Assembly (NCBI GenBank): GCA_019096065.1
Contig: JAGUCH010000005.1
Coordinates: 1,116,001 to 1,180,000 of the forward strand
Direction: 5' to 3'
Length of the DNA: 64,000 bases
Source of the DNA: Paracyclopina nana
Taxonomy: Eukaryota; Arthropoda; Copepoda; Cyclopoida; Cyclopettidae
This document shows positions 25,501-35,900 of this stretch, in pieces; position 1 is the first letter of the stretch, and each line of letters starts with the position of its first letter. The translations under genes were made by a program, and so were the position numbers. A model generated the notes under the pieces. It was not told where the DNA came from, searched no databases, and saw only the letters and a program-made list of their open reading frames with translations.

Positions 25501-26213
25501 AAGGAATGTAGGCACTCCAGTGGCCTCAATGCGAGGCTGCTTTGAAAAAGATTGAAATGGCTACTTACCGGTAGTCATCGAACTCAACAAATCCGTATCC
25601 ATTTTTGACGACGACCTCGCGAAGTCGGCCGTAGCCCTTAAAAAATCGCTCGAGGTCACGCTCGCGGGCGTTGCTCGGGATGTTCCCGATGTAAACACGT
25701 TGTCCACTTGGCATTGTTACTGTCTTTTTTTCTTGGAAGCTTTGTTTCGATGTTGATCGATAAGATGCCGATTCCAAAATGGCGGTGGAAAGCTGCGCAG
25801 CTGACGAATGACGCCGAGTCCATGACAAGGCACATAAAAGCAAGGTTGGCTCTAACTGAAAAAAAAACCGCCAAAGAATTTGAATAGTCTAAATGATTTC
25901 GGTACATTGCTTCTTTGGCTGCATTTCGTCGTTTTTTTGCTATATTATCTATTTGAGGTGTACTAACCTTGTTTTAATGCACTTTGCGAAAACAACGTGA
26001 CGCTGCGCAAAACGTAAACAAAAACGTTTGTTGATGTTCGTTAAATGAGAGCGCGCGGAAATTCAAACGAATATTTTTCTCGTCAAGGCTCGAGCGCGCG
26101 AAAATTCAAACGCTCTTATTTCCCATTTCAGATGCGCTGAGCCTGGATACCCCGGAGTCTACACGCGAGTCACCCATTTCATGCCATGGATATTAGCAAA
26201 CATGTTTCAGTAA
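19546..26213 (+). CDS. CLIP-domain serine protease, trypsin-like, secreted zymogen
   Basis: Nine exons are supported: 19546-19636, 20729 to about 21196, 21542-22137, 22209-22258, 22495-22763, 23092-23284, 23352-23525, 23589-23909 and 26132-26213; about 747 codons. Exon 1 is a signal peptide ([18 protein letters not shown]). Exons 2-3 encode a novel-looking Ala/Val-rich helical region and a low-complexity linker. A CLIP domain spans exons 3-4 ([12 protein letters not shown] to VPGVCC, six Cys). A Thr/Pro linker leads to the protease domain: activation site QGR|IVGG, catalytic His in ITAAHC, Asp in YNDVALFKL, Ser in GDSGGP, and Asp six residues before that Ser, giving trypsin-like cleavage after Arg/Lys. 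The last exon supplies the terminal [13 protein letters not shown]. Such enzymes act in melanisation, clotting or Toll signalling. The exon 2 donor is uncertain: the stronger donor at 21136 breaks frame, the weaker one at 21197 keeps it. The 2.2-kb last intron holds the SR gene. Confidence 0.9.
24153..25714 (-). CDS. B52: SR splicing factor of the SRSF4/5/6 (B52) group, nested in a protease intron
   Basis: Three exons (25569-25714, 24707-24938, 24153-24641) give 288 codons plus stop. RRM1 starts at once with RNP2 VYIGNI and RNP1 NGYGFVEF. A Gly/Arg hinge ([20 protein letters not shown]) follows, then the pseudo-RRM with the SWQDLKD heptapeptide split by the second intron. An RS domain of about 100 residues completes the protein, almost pure RS with KS repeats, ending SKSRD. 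The SWQDLKD motif is diagnostic of two-RRM SR proteins, which bind purine-rich exonic enhancers. The whole gene lies on the opposite strand within the last intron of the CLIP protease. The RS-encoding DNA is repetitive, which explains long open frames on the other strand there. Confidence 0.95.
25113..25326 (-). other. Candidate poison cassette exon in SR-gene intron 1
   Basis: Inside the 630-base first intron, an acceptor (CAAAACTAG|GACG) and donor (GTCAAAG|GTTTGTG) bound a 214-base segment that is richer in CpG than the surrounding intron. Entered from exon 1 the frame meets a stop within about 20 codons. SR-protein genes commonly carry such premature-stop exons, used for autoregulation through nonsense-mediated decay. 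Inclusion is inferred, not shown. Confidence 0.4.
26049..26112 (+). repeat. 21-bp direct repeat pair next to the SR promoter
   Basis: GAGCGCGCGRAAATTCAAACG occurs at 26049-26069 and again, 43 bases on, at 26092-26112. It lies upstream of the SR gene's start and just before the acceptor of the protease's last exon. It may be a promoter element pair. Confidence 0.6.
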
Positions 26214-26224
26214 ATATCATGTAT

Positions 26225-28735
26225 TTATTTGCCCACAACAAGAAACACTGTAGAAGTGTCATCAAATTGGATTTCTTGCGCACATAAACCCATCTCATCA
26301 TTACGTTTTCTCTTTTGCGACGATGTCTGACAATTCATGTGATGATCAGTACCATAAGTGTATTCAACTTGAGCACCGACATAATTATGCCCGACTATCG
26401 AATGGAACAGCCGACATTCTCTTCTTTGAAGCTCGTCACGTTCAGGTACATGTTCATTGGCAAAATCATCTCCAGCATAACCTCTGAGGGAGCCGGTTAA
26501 GGCCATGCCCCACGTGGTCTCTGGATGAAAGCCCAACTTTCGAAGGCTGTCAACCTTTCCTTGTATGTCATCTTCAAGTCCAAGGACAACTGAAGCAGTC
26601 CGGATTGTCTGATATGGATGCTCCACTATAATGAATCCGGATATGCTCGATAAATAATCCTCGATGCCCACCATGAAATCCTCTTTGCCGATGAGCCAGT
26701 TAAGACCCTCATTTTCACAGCCAATCATGGGAAATGGCCCATAGTCTTGCCATACCCGTTTGAAGAAGGGTAAATAATACCATTTGAGATTTATCACCAC
26801 CATAGCTCTAATTTTCACTTGGTCCGGATCAATTTTGGTGATCTTCTTGAACATGTCAATTTGGTACTTTCTCGATTTCCACTTGACTTGATCCGGCTCA
26901 GCGTCCATCTCGAGTGTTGTGTACTGAAAGCAATGCATGTTGGGCATCTTTGGCACCTTTAAAGCTATGACATCGCACGAGTCCTCGATTTTTTTCCAGG
27001 CGGAGTTGAATTTCTGGCCAGGACTGCAAGACTCGCATGACATGAGTTTTAAAGCTGTTAAAAAGAGCATGGAGCCACGCAGCATCCAGTTGATTTTGGC
27101 TGCTGCAAACAGCTCCAGATCCAGGACGTAGCTGTAGCCCTGTCCAATAATGCTATTGACATATGACACTCCGGTGGAGAACAGGATCAACATTTCCTCA
27201 TCTCTCTCCTCCACTGTCGATTTATTATGTTTCAGCCTTTTCATCGGCCTCTTGTTGAAGTTGTTATTGGAGTCATCATTGATGGCAATCCATTCCCTAA
27301 TCTTTTCCAATGCTCCACTCTGAACGTGGTGAGAGAATGCAGAGTTGCCCAGCTTTTTGTACCACTTGTGCTTTTCTGCTAGGGGATTGAGCCACCTGAA
27401 ATATTGGGGAAAAGATTGTGAAATTGCGATCAGAATGTCATGCTTCAATTTGATTAGTAGCGTAATTGACAATTTTCACAAATGTTAATCCGTTTAACAT
27501 TATTCAACAGTACATGCATGCCAACGTTTTATTACTTCTAATTAACAATGATGAAAAACGAAAGAGGCATCTTTTATTATGGTACTCGGAGTTTAGAATT
27601 TAAATAATTCTTACGAAATGTGCTTCGAATTTCTGTAATTCAGCTCACCAAGTGGAAATCAAGGTTTTTAAAATTAAAATACTCCTGTGTCCCTGCATCG
27701 AATTCAAATATGCTGTAGAACCTTACGTAAGTGCGACACAGTTTTGTTAGTTTTGGGTTCAAGGACGCGCGTATGGCATATACCTGTATATATATTGTAT
27801 TTACTTGCTGCTTAAAGGAAGTTTGGCCAAATGGCATCCTTATTCACTAAAAACGATGGCAGACTTTCAAAGTCGTAGAATTGCATTAACTTTTCTCACA
27901 AGTTAGGACACATAATTCAAAAGTGAAATTTGCAATATTAATGTTATTGCTCTGTCATCATTCAAAAAAATCACTATGCAAAGCGAATTTTGCCAGAAAC
28001 AGATGAAATATCGCAAAAATGTCCAATTTACATTTATGCAAAGCATTCTATTTGCTCGTTTCATTAACTATGTTTCATCCTTTTTTTTGAGCCGAGCTAA
28101 TTAGACCACTTTTGACGAGCAGAATGAAAAAATGAGCGTGGATGCACACGCCTTGGGCTGACAGTTAACCCAGCAACAAGAAAACGTGGCCAAAATTAAC
28201 AGCTACTTATAAAATATAGGGCTTCATTGCAGCAGCTAGAGCAACGAGGAATAAAATAGATTGTTTTTGAGAGACCACGTGCGATGCAAATGTGTCACAC
28301 ACACCTCTTGTTTTGTCAGTGGAGTTGCATATCTACTTCAGGAGGCCAAAAATGCTTCCTCAACGTACTTTTAATGCTTAAAACACATCAAGCAGTTGCT
28401 ATTTAAAGCACAAAGAAACACAGCGAAGCTGAAATGACATTATCCTTGACAAGTGATTTTTTTAAAGCAGCATTATGAATGAAACAACTTTTTGCCAGGA
28501 TGATCATGGTGATTTTCGCACCCACGCGTAACAAACTAACGTTAAATTGGCTAATTATTCAATCAATTTACCTGAGAGCTGCAAAGAGGCATTTTCTCGT
28601 TTCGATTTCTCGAAGAGCGGAGCTTTGCCAAAGGCTGCAAACAAATTGAGCGTTTTTCTCCAGGTCATCTTTGGACAAGTAGATGAAGACTTGCTCCACG
28701 ATCTCTGGAATGTACAGTGGGTTGATGCCAGCCAT
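26225..28735 (-). CDS. F-box protein with unassigned C-terminal region
   Basis: Two exons, 28572-28735 and 26225-27395, are joined by a 1.2-kb intron in phase (444 codons plus stop). Residues 1-50 form an F-box: NPLYIPEIVEQVFIYLSKDD, then an Asn/Ala/Val-Cys segment ending LWQSSALREIE, the Skp1-binding fold of SCF ubiquitin ligases. The remaining 390 residues have no repeat class I recognise (no LRR, WD40 or Kelch pattern). They contain several YV/YT and GL-rich stretches and a basic segment (RPMKRLKHNK). The first exon's frame stays open upstream of the ATG with no earlier ATG, so MAGINPLY is the start. The stop codon lies inside an AATAAA, and the coding end is 11 bases from the convergent protease's stop. 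Confidence 0.78.
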
Positions 28736-30313
28736 ATCCTCGGTAGCCTCGTCACCGCTTAAAACGAAATCAGCATGTTTTTCCTTCTTTGGCAGCTGAA
28801 GCTGATCACTGTAACTTATTGGGTGGTATCGACAGACTGAAGAATTGAGCTGAGTTTTAACCCAGTTTTCCTTGTGGAGCAAAACGGTCAGCGCGTCACC
28901 AGAGCGACTAGCGCGCCGGTCAAGACGCCAAAAATCATTGATTACGGCTGGAATTGGATGAGCATAATCCCCAAGGAGGCGATTTTCCTCAGCGTGGTGG
29001 TCAACGCTAACCAGCACCAGGTGCTAATTCCGAGGTGAATTCATCAACATTAATTTGACCACTCAAAATCGAATTTAACCAAGGCGCTCGATCGTCCACT
29101 GCATCATATGCCCGGCATGCGTTCCTAAAGTGGGTCATTGATTCAGCTTGAAAAAAAGATCATTATGGCTACGTTTAGCTTTAGGTAATTTTGGAGGCGT
29201 TGTGGTCTGTAACAAGTGTTGGAAAACGTGCGTGTTGCGGAGAAAGTCGGCTCGGCAGGAACGTGCGCGCATTCTTGCAAACGCTTTTTCCAACATGTGA
29301 AGATGCCATTGAAAGTAGGACTCTTGGCGCCCGCAGCCACAGCCACACCAAACGTGCAAACCAACAAAAGTTTCACTTTTCCCAGGCCTTCCCCACTTTC
29401 ACCGGCCAAGAAGATTGCCATGAATGAAGCAAGTCGCGCTCAGCAAACGTCACGTGTTTTTGTTGACGTTTGCGCGGCGTCCGATAAATTTTCCGCCAAA
29501 TCGCGGAGGGTCAAAATCGGACGTCAACAAAAGCGACCCAACGGAAAATTTAGCGTGTGTGGCCTCGCAAATACGGGCCTTTAAGGTTCTTAGGCCACTT
29601 TTGGGGCCTTTTGCTAGCTCCTTCTGTCAAAGTCGCGCGCACGCGGAGCGCGCGCTCGCTCTCGCCCTCGTTGACGGCAACGTGCGTTTTGCGCGCCCAA
29701 ACGCCACAACCAAGCTGCTTGCTATCTGCTCGTGCTCCAGTCAAATTCCAACCTTTGCAAGGCCAAAACGCCTTCCAGCCAGCCTTCGCCACACCCTCCC
29801 ACTCGAGGGACCTTTAAAAGGCCACATCTTTTCCGGCCTTTTCGGACTCTGGTGTCGTGCGTGCGAGCACTGAATTGTGATTTGACCTTCAGCGGTTCCT
29901 TGTTCATTTTGGTGGCCCGTTATCCCGCGGATTCGCCTTTAAAAGATCAGGAGTGAATGAACTTTTGAAGGCTCCTCGTCGCACGCTCGCGTTGCAACGT
30001 TTGCCATTTTGACCTTGGGAAGAGGCTGGCGTCACTCCAGTCCACCTTGCCATAGCACCGAGGAAAGTTATCATTTCGGTTCTCGTCAGCTGGCCGCCGA
30101 AGGCCAATCTAGAGCTAACCACCGAGGCTGCCATCTCTGGCCTTCAACGGCTGGCCTTGACCCAATAGCAGAGTTGCATCATCGTCCTTGAGTCGATCTC
30201 CTTGGCCGTGTTCGTTGCCCCTTGGCCTCGTTTCGCGAGGAAGGAAAGCTGCGTGTGCCAAAAAAGTGCCGGATTCGTGCAAAAAACACCTATATAACCA
30301 AGAACAAAGAGCC
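28736..30313. other. Divergent promoter and 5' leader region between F-box gene and AGC kinase
   Basis: The region from about 29190 to 30310 is unusually rich in G+C and CpG for this window and contains several overlapping open frames on both strands with no domain content. It probably holds the promoters of the F-box gene (left) and of the kinase (right) plus the kinase 5' UTR. A very short upstream open frame (ATGAACTTTTGA) begins near 29957. Confidence 0.5.
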
Positions 30314-32918
30314 ATGCCCTCGTGCGACTTCAGTCCCAAAATCAGCACCGACATGGACACAGACGTCGACGATCACGTCTCGTTGGGCGACTTCAAGCTG
30401 CTCAAGCTCCTCGGCAAGGGCGCCTATGGAAAGGTGTTCCAGGCCCGAAAGATCCGAGGCTCCCATGCTGGGCAGCTGTTCGCCATCAAGTCGGTGAACA
30501 AGTCCAGGATTGCCACGAGCCAGACCGACATCAGGCACACCAAAGCCGAGCGCGACGTGCTCGTCCGCACCAATCACCCCTTTGTCGTCAAGCTCCACTT
30601 CGGATTCGAGACGTCCAAAAGGCTCTACTTGGTGCAGGAATTTTGCAGGGGAGGCGAGCTCTTTCGGCGCATGGAGGTGGAAAGAATGATGTTGGAGGAG
30701 CATGCGAGGTTCTACCTATGCGAAATCGTCTGTGCGCTCGAGTACTTGCATTCCTTGGACATCGTCTACAGAGACCTCAAGACGGAGAACGTCATGCTGG
30801 ACCAGAACGGTCACGTGAAACTCATCGATTTCGGCCTGAGCAAGCTGGGCATGAGCGAAGGAGCTTTGACCAACACATTCTGCGGCACAGGTAAGCCTAT
30901 ATTTCTATGCAATATGTAAGGTCAATCCGCATCCAAGGTCTTCTGGCAAAAGTGGGATTGCATCATAGCGTAACTTGCCTTGGCGATGCATGCCAAGATG
31001 GAGCGCCCTTCTACTGCTATAGTGCTTCCCAATGAATCACGCACGTATATAGTACGTTCAAACATCCCAGCTGATATTCTAAGAATTCTGGGATTTCTTG
31101 TATGTACCTTACTATCTTCTAGACGTCAGCTCGCTTATGCAACGAGACTCTTTGATGCTTTGGGGTCTGGAGGGCAAATAAGTACGTTTTTTGTGGAGTA
31201 ATCATCTTGATGATCAGCTGTCCTCTTTGTGAGTTAGGTGGCATTTTTCGCACCGTACCGTAACGTACGATCCTCAAGTGAGTGTACGCTGTAACACTCT
31301 ACCACCAGAGCTGTGTAGCTCACATCACCCGACAAACACGTGCTCCTCAACTAGGAATTCCTTTGTTTCTGTCAAAAATCCTCCCAAACCTGTTTTGGCT
31401 GCATACAGCAAAAACAACGAAATTGATCGATGCAGAAAATCCTGATGCCCACTTACGACATGTGCTATTGGAGAAGCTTGTTCCTTGCCATGACAAGCCC
31501 AAATATTGCCGTCGAGTTTTTCGCAGTATTTGTAATCTCGCCGCCAGGCTGTTGGGAGCTGACGTCACTTTTTCTAGCAGCCTCCACGAGAGGAACATGA
31601 ATGGCCTCGACCTTCCTAGAATGAATGCGCTCTCTATATTTTCTTCTCTTAAACACGAGTTGCGTCGCGAGGAAGCCTTCGGTGCTGATGACGCATGTGG
31701 AACTTTTTATCCATATAAGCACGTGGAAATCACATCTGCTCCACTGTGATCCTATTAATAATTCTTAAGGGACCAGGCTTATATTTTGAGTACTTTACTT
31801 GAGGGAAAGCCCCGCATAAACCCGCGATGACTCATGCCTGAATGCCTTATACAAGCATGCTTCTTTTTGCTTCTAGTTGAATACATGGCCCCTGAAGTCG
31901 TCACCAGAAGCCCCGGGTATGGTAAACCGGCTGATTGGTGGTCTTTTGGAATATTCACATTCGACCTTTTGACGGGAAGGTCTCCTTTCCATTCCAACCG
32001 TGGTAAACAGGAGACGAAAGAGAGGATTTTACGAGGGAAATTCCACCTGCCCGCTTTCCTGACTCCCAATGCTCAAGACCTGATTCGAAGGCTACTTCGC
32101 AGGCCCGTTGACAAGAGGTTGGGATCCGTGGATGGAGCGGAGGATGTGAAGAATCATGCCTTTTTCAATGTCACATGTTGGGACAAGGTACTCAAGAGAG
32201 GATACGAGCCTCCTTTCGTGCCCACGTTGACGAGTGAGGAAGACGTGTCCAATTTTGATACCAGATTCACGTCAAAAAGTCCAAGAGAGTCAGATGAGGT
32301 TATTGCCAAGGGCGCCCCAGAAATTGCTGAAGGTGAGGCAAAAACGTCGTATTATGCAATCAATTACGATTGCCCAACTTTTGTATTATGCACATCGGTG
32401 TAGTTGACGGAGTACAATAGCAAGCTTATTTGGCCTTGATTTTTCAACGCTGTTCAAGCTGATTAGCTATTATCACAAATGTTTAGCTACTGCTGTTGTG
32501 CATGATTTGTTGTTCGAAAATGCACAAATTCCTGGAAAAATATTTCCACCAGGTGCTGGCAAGTGCAGCAGTGCATGTTTATTTTAAGTTTGCACTGACC
32601 CCAATACATAGAGGCAAAATTAGGCCAAACTTGCACCCTCTGCGTACTGGCAAAGTATTTCTTTGAAGCCACGCCAATGAATATTTAAAAGCAAGTTCTC
32701 GAAGCCAGCTGACGATATATAGACAATAATTTGCGTCCTTTTTTGTTACAGAACACGAGGAACGCCGCATGTTCAAAGATTTCGACTACGTTTCACCCGA
32801 AATGTCAGCTTGCACCGAGGCTTCAGCCAAGCCCGCAGTCGAAAAAAGCGAGCTAGAACCAACCACAAAATTGCCAGAGGAAATGCAAGATTTGCGTATC
32901 AGGGTATTCGGCCCATAG
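30314..32918 (+). CDS. AGC protein kinase of the S6K/RSK/MSK group, single kinase domain
   Basis: Three exons (30314-30890, 31877-32332, 32752-32918) give 399 codons plus stop. The Gly loop is GKGAYGKVF, the catalytic Lys is in FAIKSV, the catalytic loop is YRDLKTEN, DFG is in IDFGLSK, the activation loop is TNTFCGTVEYMAPE with the PDK1-site Thr, and the ADWWS motif follows. An AGC tail is present: PPFVPTL, FDTRFTSKSPRES (turn-motif Ser-Pro), and a hydrophobic motif FKDFDYVSP. The fold and tail match p70 S6K and the N-terminal kinase of RSK/MSK, but there is no second kinase domain before the stop. Where S6K, RSK and MSK have a phosphorylated Thr/Ser (FxxF[T/S]), this protein has Asp. Also, DLKPEN is DLKTEN. 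The start is the first ATG in frame ahead of the domain (MPSCDFSPK). It could be a divergent S6K or a lineage-specific paralogue. Confidence 0.9.
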
Positions 32919-35900
32919 AAGAAATGCGAGAGAGAGGGAGAGAAAAAAGCTGTTTGAATGTGCTGTGAAAAATTGACCATGCATTTTGTCAGCTTTTACT
33001 ATTGTCAACGATTCTTTTCATGACTCTTAATGATATGTAGGTACCTATGCTAATCTGCATGTACATGGATGTACTGCAAAATCAAGAGGAAGCATTTCAT
33101 CAGTCACAGAGCTCAGGTTTCCTGGGTGAAAATGCACTTTTTGTGAAAGAGAATCTCATACTACTCCCCAAAGGCAACATCATACTGCTGCATTCACCAT
33201 CATTCCCAATCTAGAAAATCAAAAGCCAACTGGAAAAAAACCTTCCTCGCTTTCACAATTTTTTTTCCAATTGCCATAGTAAAAATAGACTCGTTATATA
33301 TCATTACCACATTATTGTACAGAAGCTAAAAAAAGGAAAACGCTATTGTTAGGACTACTTAATGGTACATATTATTTTTCATGTTGATTTCCACTGATGA
33401 AATCAAATATCAGGGTATAGGAAAATGTCTACATATTCAAGTAACTATAATATGGCTTATATACTATAAAAGCAATTCGGGCATACATGTAATTCATGCA
33501 GAAAAGACAACTTACGACAATAAAGAAATAAATCATTTTGGAACTCGAGCTCACAAATTATTGCTTTAACATCTCAACTGCGCATTGATAAATCATAGCA
33601 ACCTGATGAAAAAATCCAATATTTCCGCGGAATATTGGTAGAAGAGAGAAAAAACTACACGAAGACGTACCATAGAACACGTAAGCCAACTTTTGTCATC
33701 TGCTAATTCTTGAAAGATTTTGCTAAAGGTTATCGATAGTGAGTACACTTTTTTCTCAATATGATTTTTAAGGCGCAATAAGGTGACCTAACTATACCCG
33801 AAATTGGGATGGAATCGAGGTTAAGCGATATGAATTGCAATGACATTCTTATTTTTACCAAAAAGGTAATTATTGACCGCTTTGAGCTACAAATCCATCT
33901 AATTTTAGGCCCTGATTTCGCATAATTATTTGGTACTATTTCTGAAGCAATTTTCTGGCGTAAGTGCCCAAATTGGGCTGTTATTTCATAGTTAATTATA
34001 AAGATTGCTTTCATAAAATACGTGGAACGAGGAAAAATGATAGTTTTCCTTACTTTTGCATCCGAAAAAGACAATTCTCCAAGCCAAGTGCGTCATTTAA
34101 CTTTTGGATCAAGTTCAGATTTTAGCCTTTTTTTATTATTCCGCGCGTTGTGACGTCAAACCAATTGGGTTAGAAAGCTGTACTTATTAAGTGAAACGTT
34201 TAAAGAACACTTCGTGCTTAGAGAGTGCTAGAATGAAAAGTACATCAGAAAATTACTTAACCACAATTTTTACTTGACTGAAGTTCTTATAAAGCCTGTT
34301 TTTGAACAATTGCCAAAGAATTGGCCTTGCAAAGAATTATAGCGTTGAAATATTTTGCTGCTTCATCATTTTTAGATATTTATAAGCTATTAAAGAACAG
34401 ACGCCTCAGAGAATGAGAAATATGGCGGCAAAAGCAGAAATTACAAAAAAATGCATTGCAGTAGTATCACAAAATTAATCATATCCATTTGTTTTCAAAT
34501 TTGTTTAATTGAAATCATTGCATGCGAAACAATTTTCTTGGTGATTCAAAATAAAGTAGCGTCCGCCACTTTTATGAGAAATAAAGTCATGTGAAGCGCA
34601 ACGTGATTTGCACGTGGTCACGCAACCTCTCGCACGAGTTGCGCCACTCTTGAACTTGACAGCTTGGCGTCGACCTAGTTCTGTGTAAAGAAGCCATCGA
34701 AGGTCGATTTCTTAGAGGTTTCGAAATCCTGAGCAGTTTAAAGAGGCTACATAATTTTCAACAGCAATAGACATGTGGCTAAATTAGAGGATGTGCTGAT
34801 ATGAAGTGTCTAATGTAAAAGGAGCGTGGATTGGCTCTGCTTGCTGCTGGCTCGCTCTATCCAGCTGTCACAGTTCCTTCCTTTTAGTCAAAGTGTACTA
34901 GTACTAAATGCGCAGCATAGCACCAACAGCGTTGCCAGATATGGGACATTTGCAGTCAATGTGCGCAGTTGATGCGCCCATTAACCTGGCCAATGCATTG
35001 TCAAGTTTACTATGTAGGTATGATTTTTTTACATGGTGATCCAGGTATAACTGGAAAATTGTGCTTCTTCTGCTTTGTATTGAATTTAATTTTTTTCACC
35101 TTTTGGCCTTTTTGAGAGAGCTGCTATGTTATGCTATATGCCAAGAAGGCCAGAGAATTATAAGGCCAAAGCGTAAATGGGAAAAAGGTCGACTTCTTTT
35201 TATCTGTACTATTGGCCTTAGTAACAATTTTCCTTTGTGTGGAACTGGGTCTAAATGAGGGGAAAGTACCATTTCCCCTAAGCATTTTCATAATGGCTTT
35301 GAAATGGTTCTTCTTGGTCGATTTTTGCTTGATGCCTTGCTAATTTAAAAAAAATCAAGCCCTCAGGCCTTTAAAAATTGGGTATTTCGTCAGATCATGC
35401 GAAGAAAAACTTAAGTAGCCCACGTGAAAAGCATTACAAGTTGCATCAAGCAGATTCAACTCGATGATCACGTGACTCGGCCATGTGACTGCTTGATATT
35501 ACTTGAGATCTTTGGACATTGTTCAACATTTCTATTTTCTGGCCATCTCCAGATTTGTCCATCACGAAAATTTTTCTTGGAATGAACATAAAGCTGAAGA
35601 AGCGTTTTTAATGGCCAAGTAGTCAAGGGCCATGATGAAATCATTGAAGGCAGTTGAATAAAGGTCGAGCTGTACTTTGTCTACCTGGAAAGTTTTTTTT
35701 CAACCTCTTTTTACCTGGCAAGCTGATATGGCCTACTTGTATTTTTCCCTTGTGATCAATAATTAGGCAGAAAAATAGGCAAGCCTACTTCATTGATTTC
35801 TTAATTATTTTCGTGGCTACAAGAACAGGAGAAATAAAATAGCTTCGATTTTCTAACGTCAGGTGGCGCTTTGGAATTTTGGCAAATTCTTTGTGTTTTC

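Noticed and set aside
29216-30191. Several overlapping open frames on both strands in the GC-rich stretch before the kinase
   Set aside because: GC-rich DNA has few stops; the frames have no domains, and the region fits a promoter and 5' leader better.
31282-31749. Plus-strand 155-residue frame inside the kinase intron
   Set aside because: The kinase domain splices cleanly across it and joining it would break the kinase; no recognisable content.
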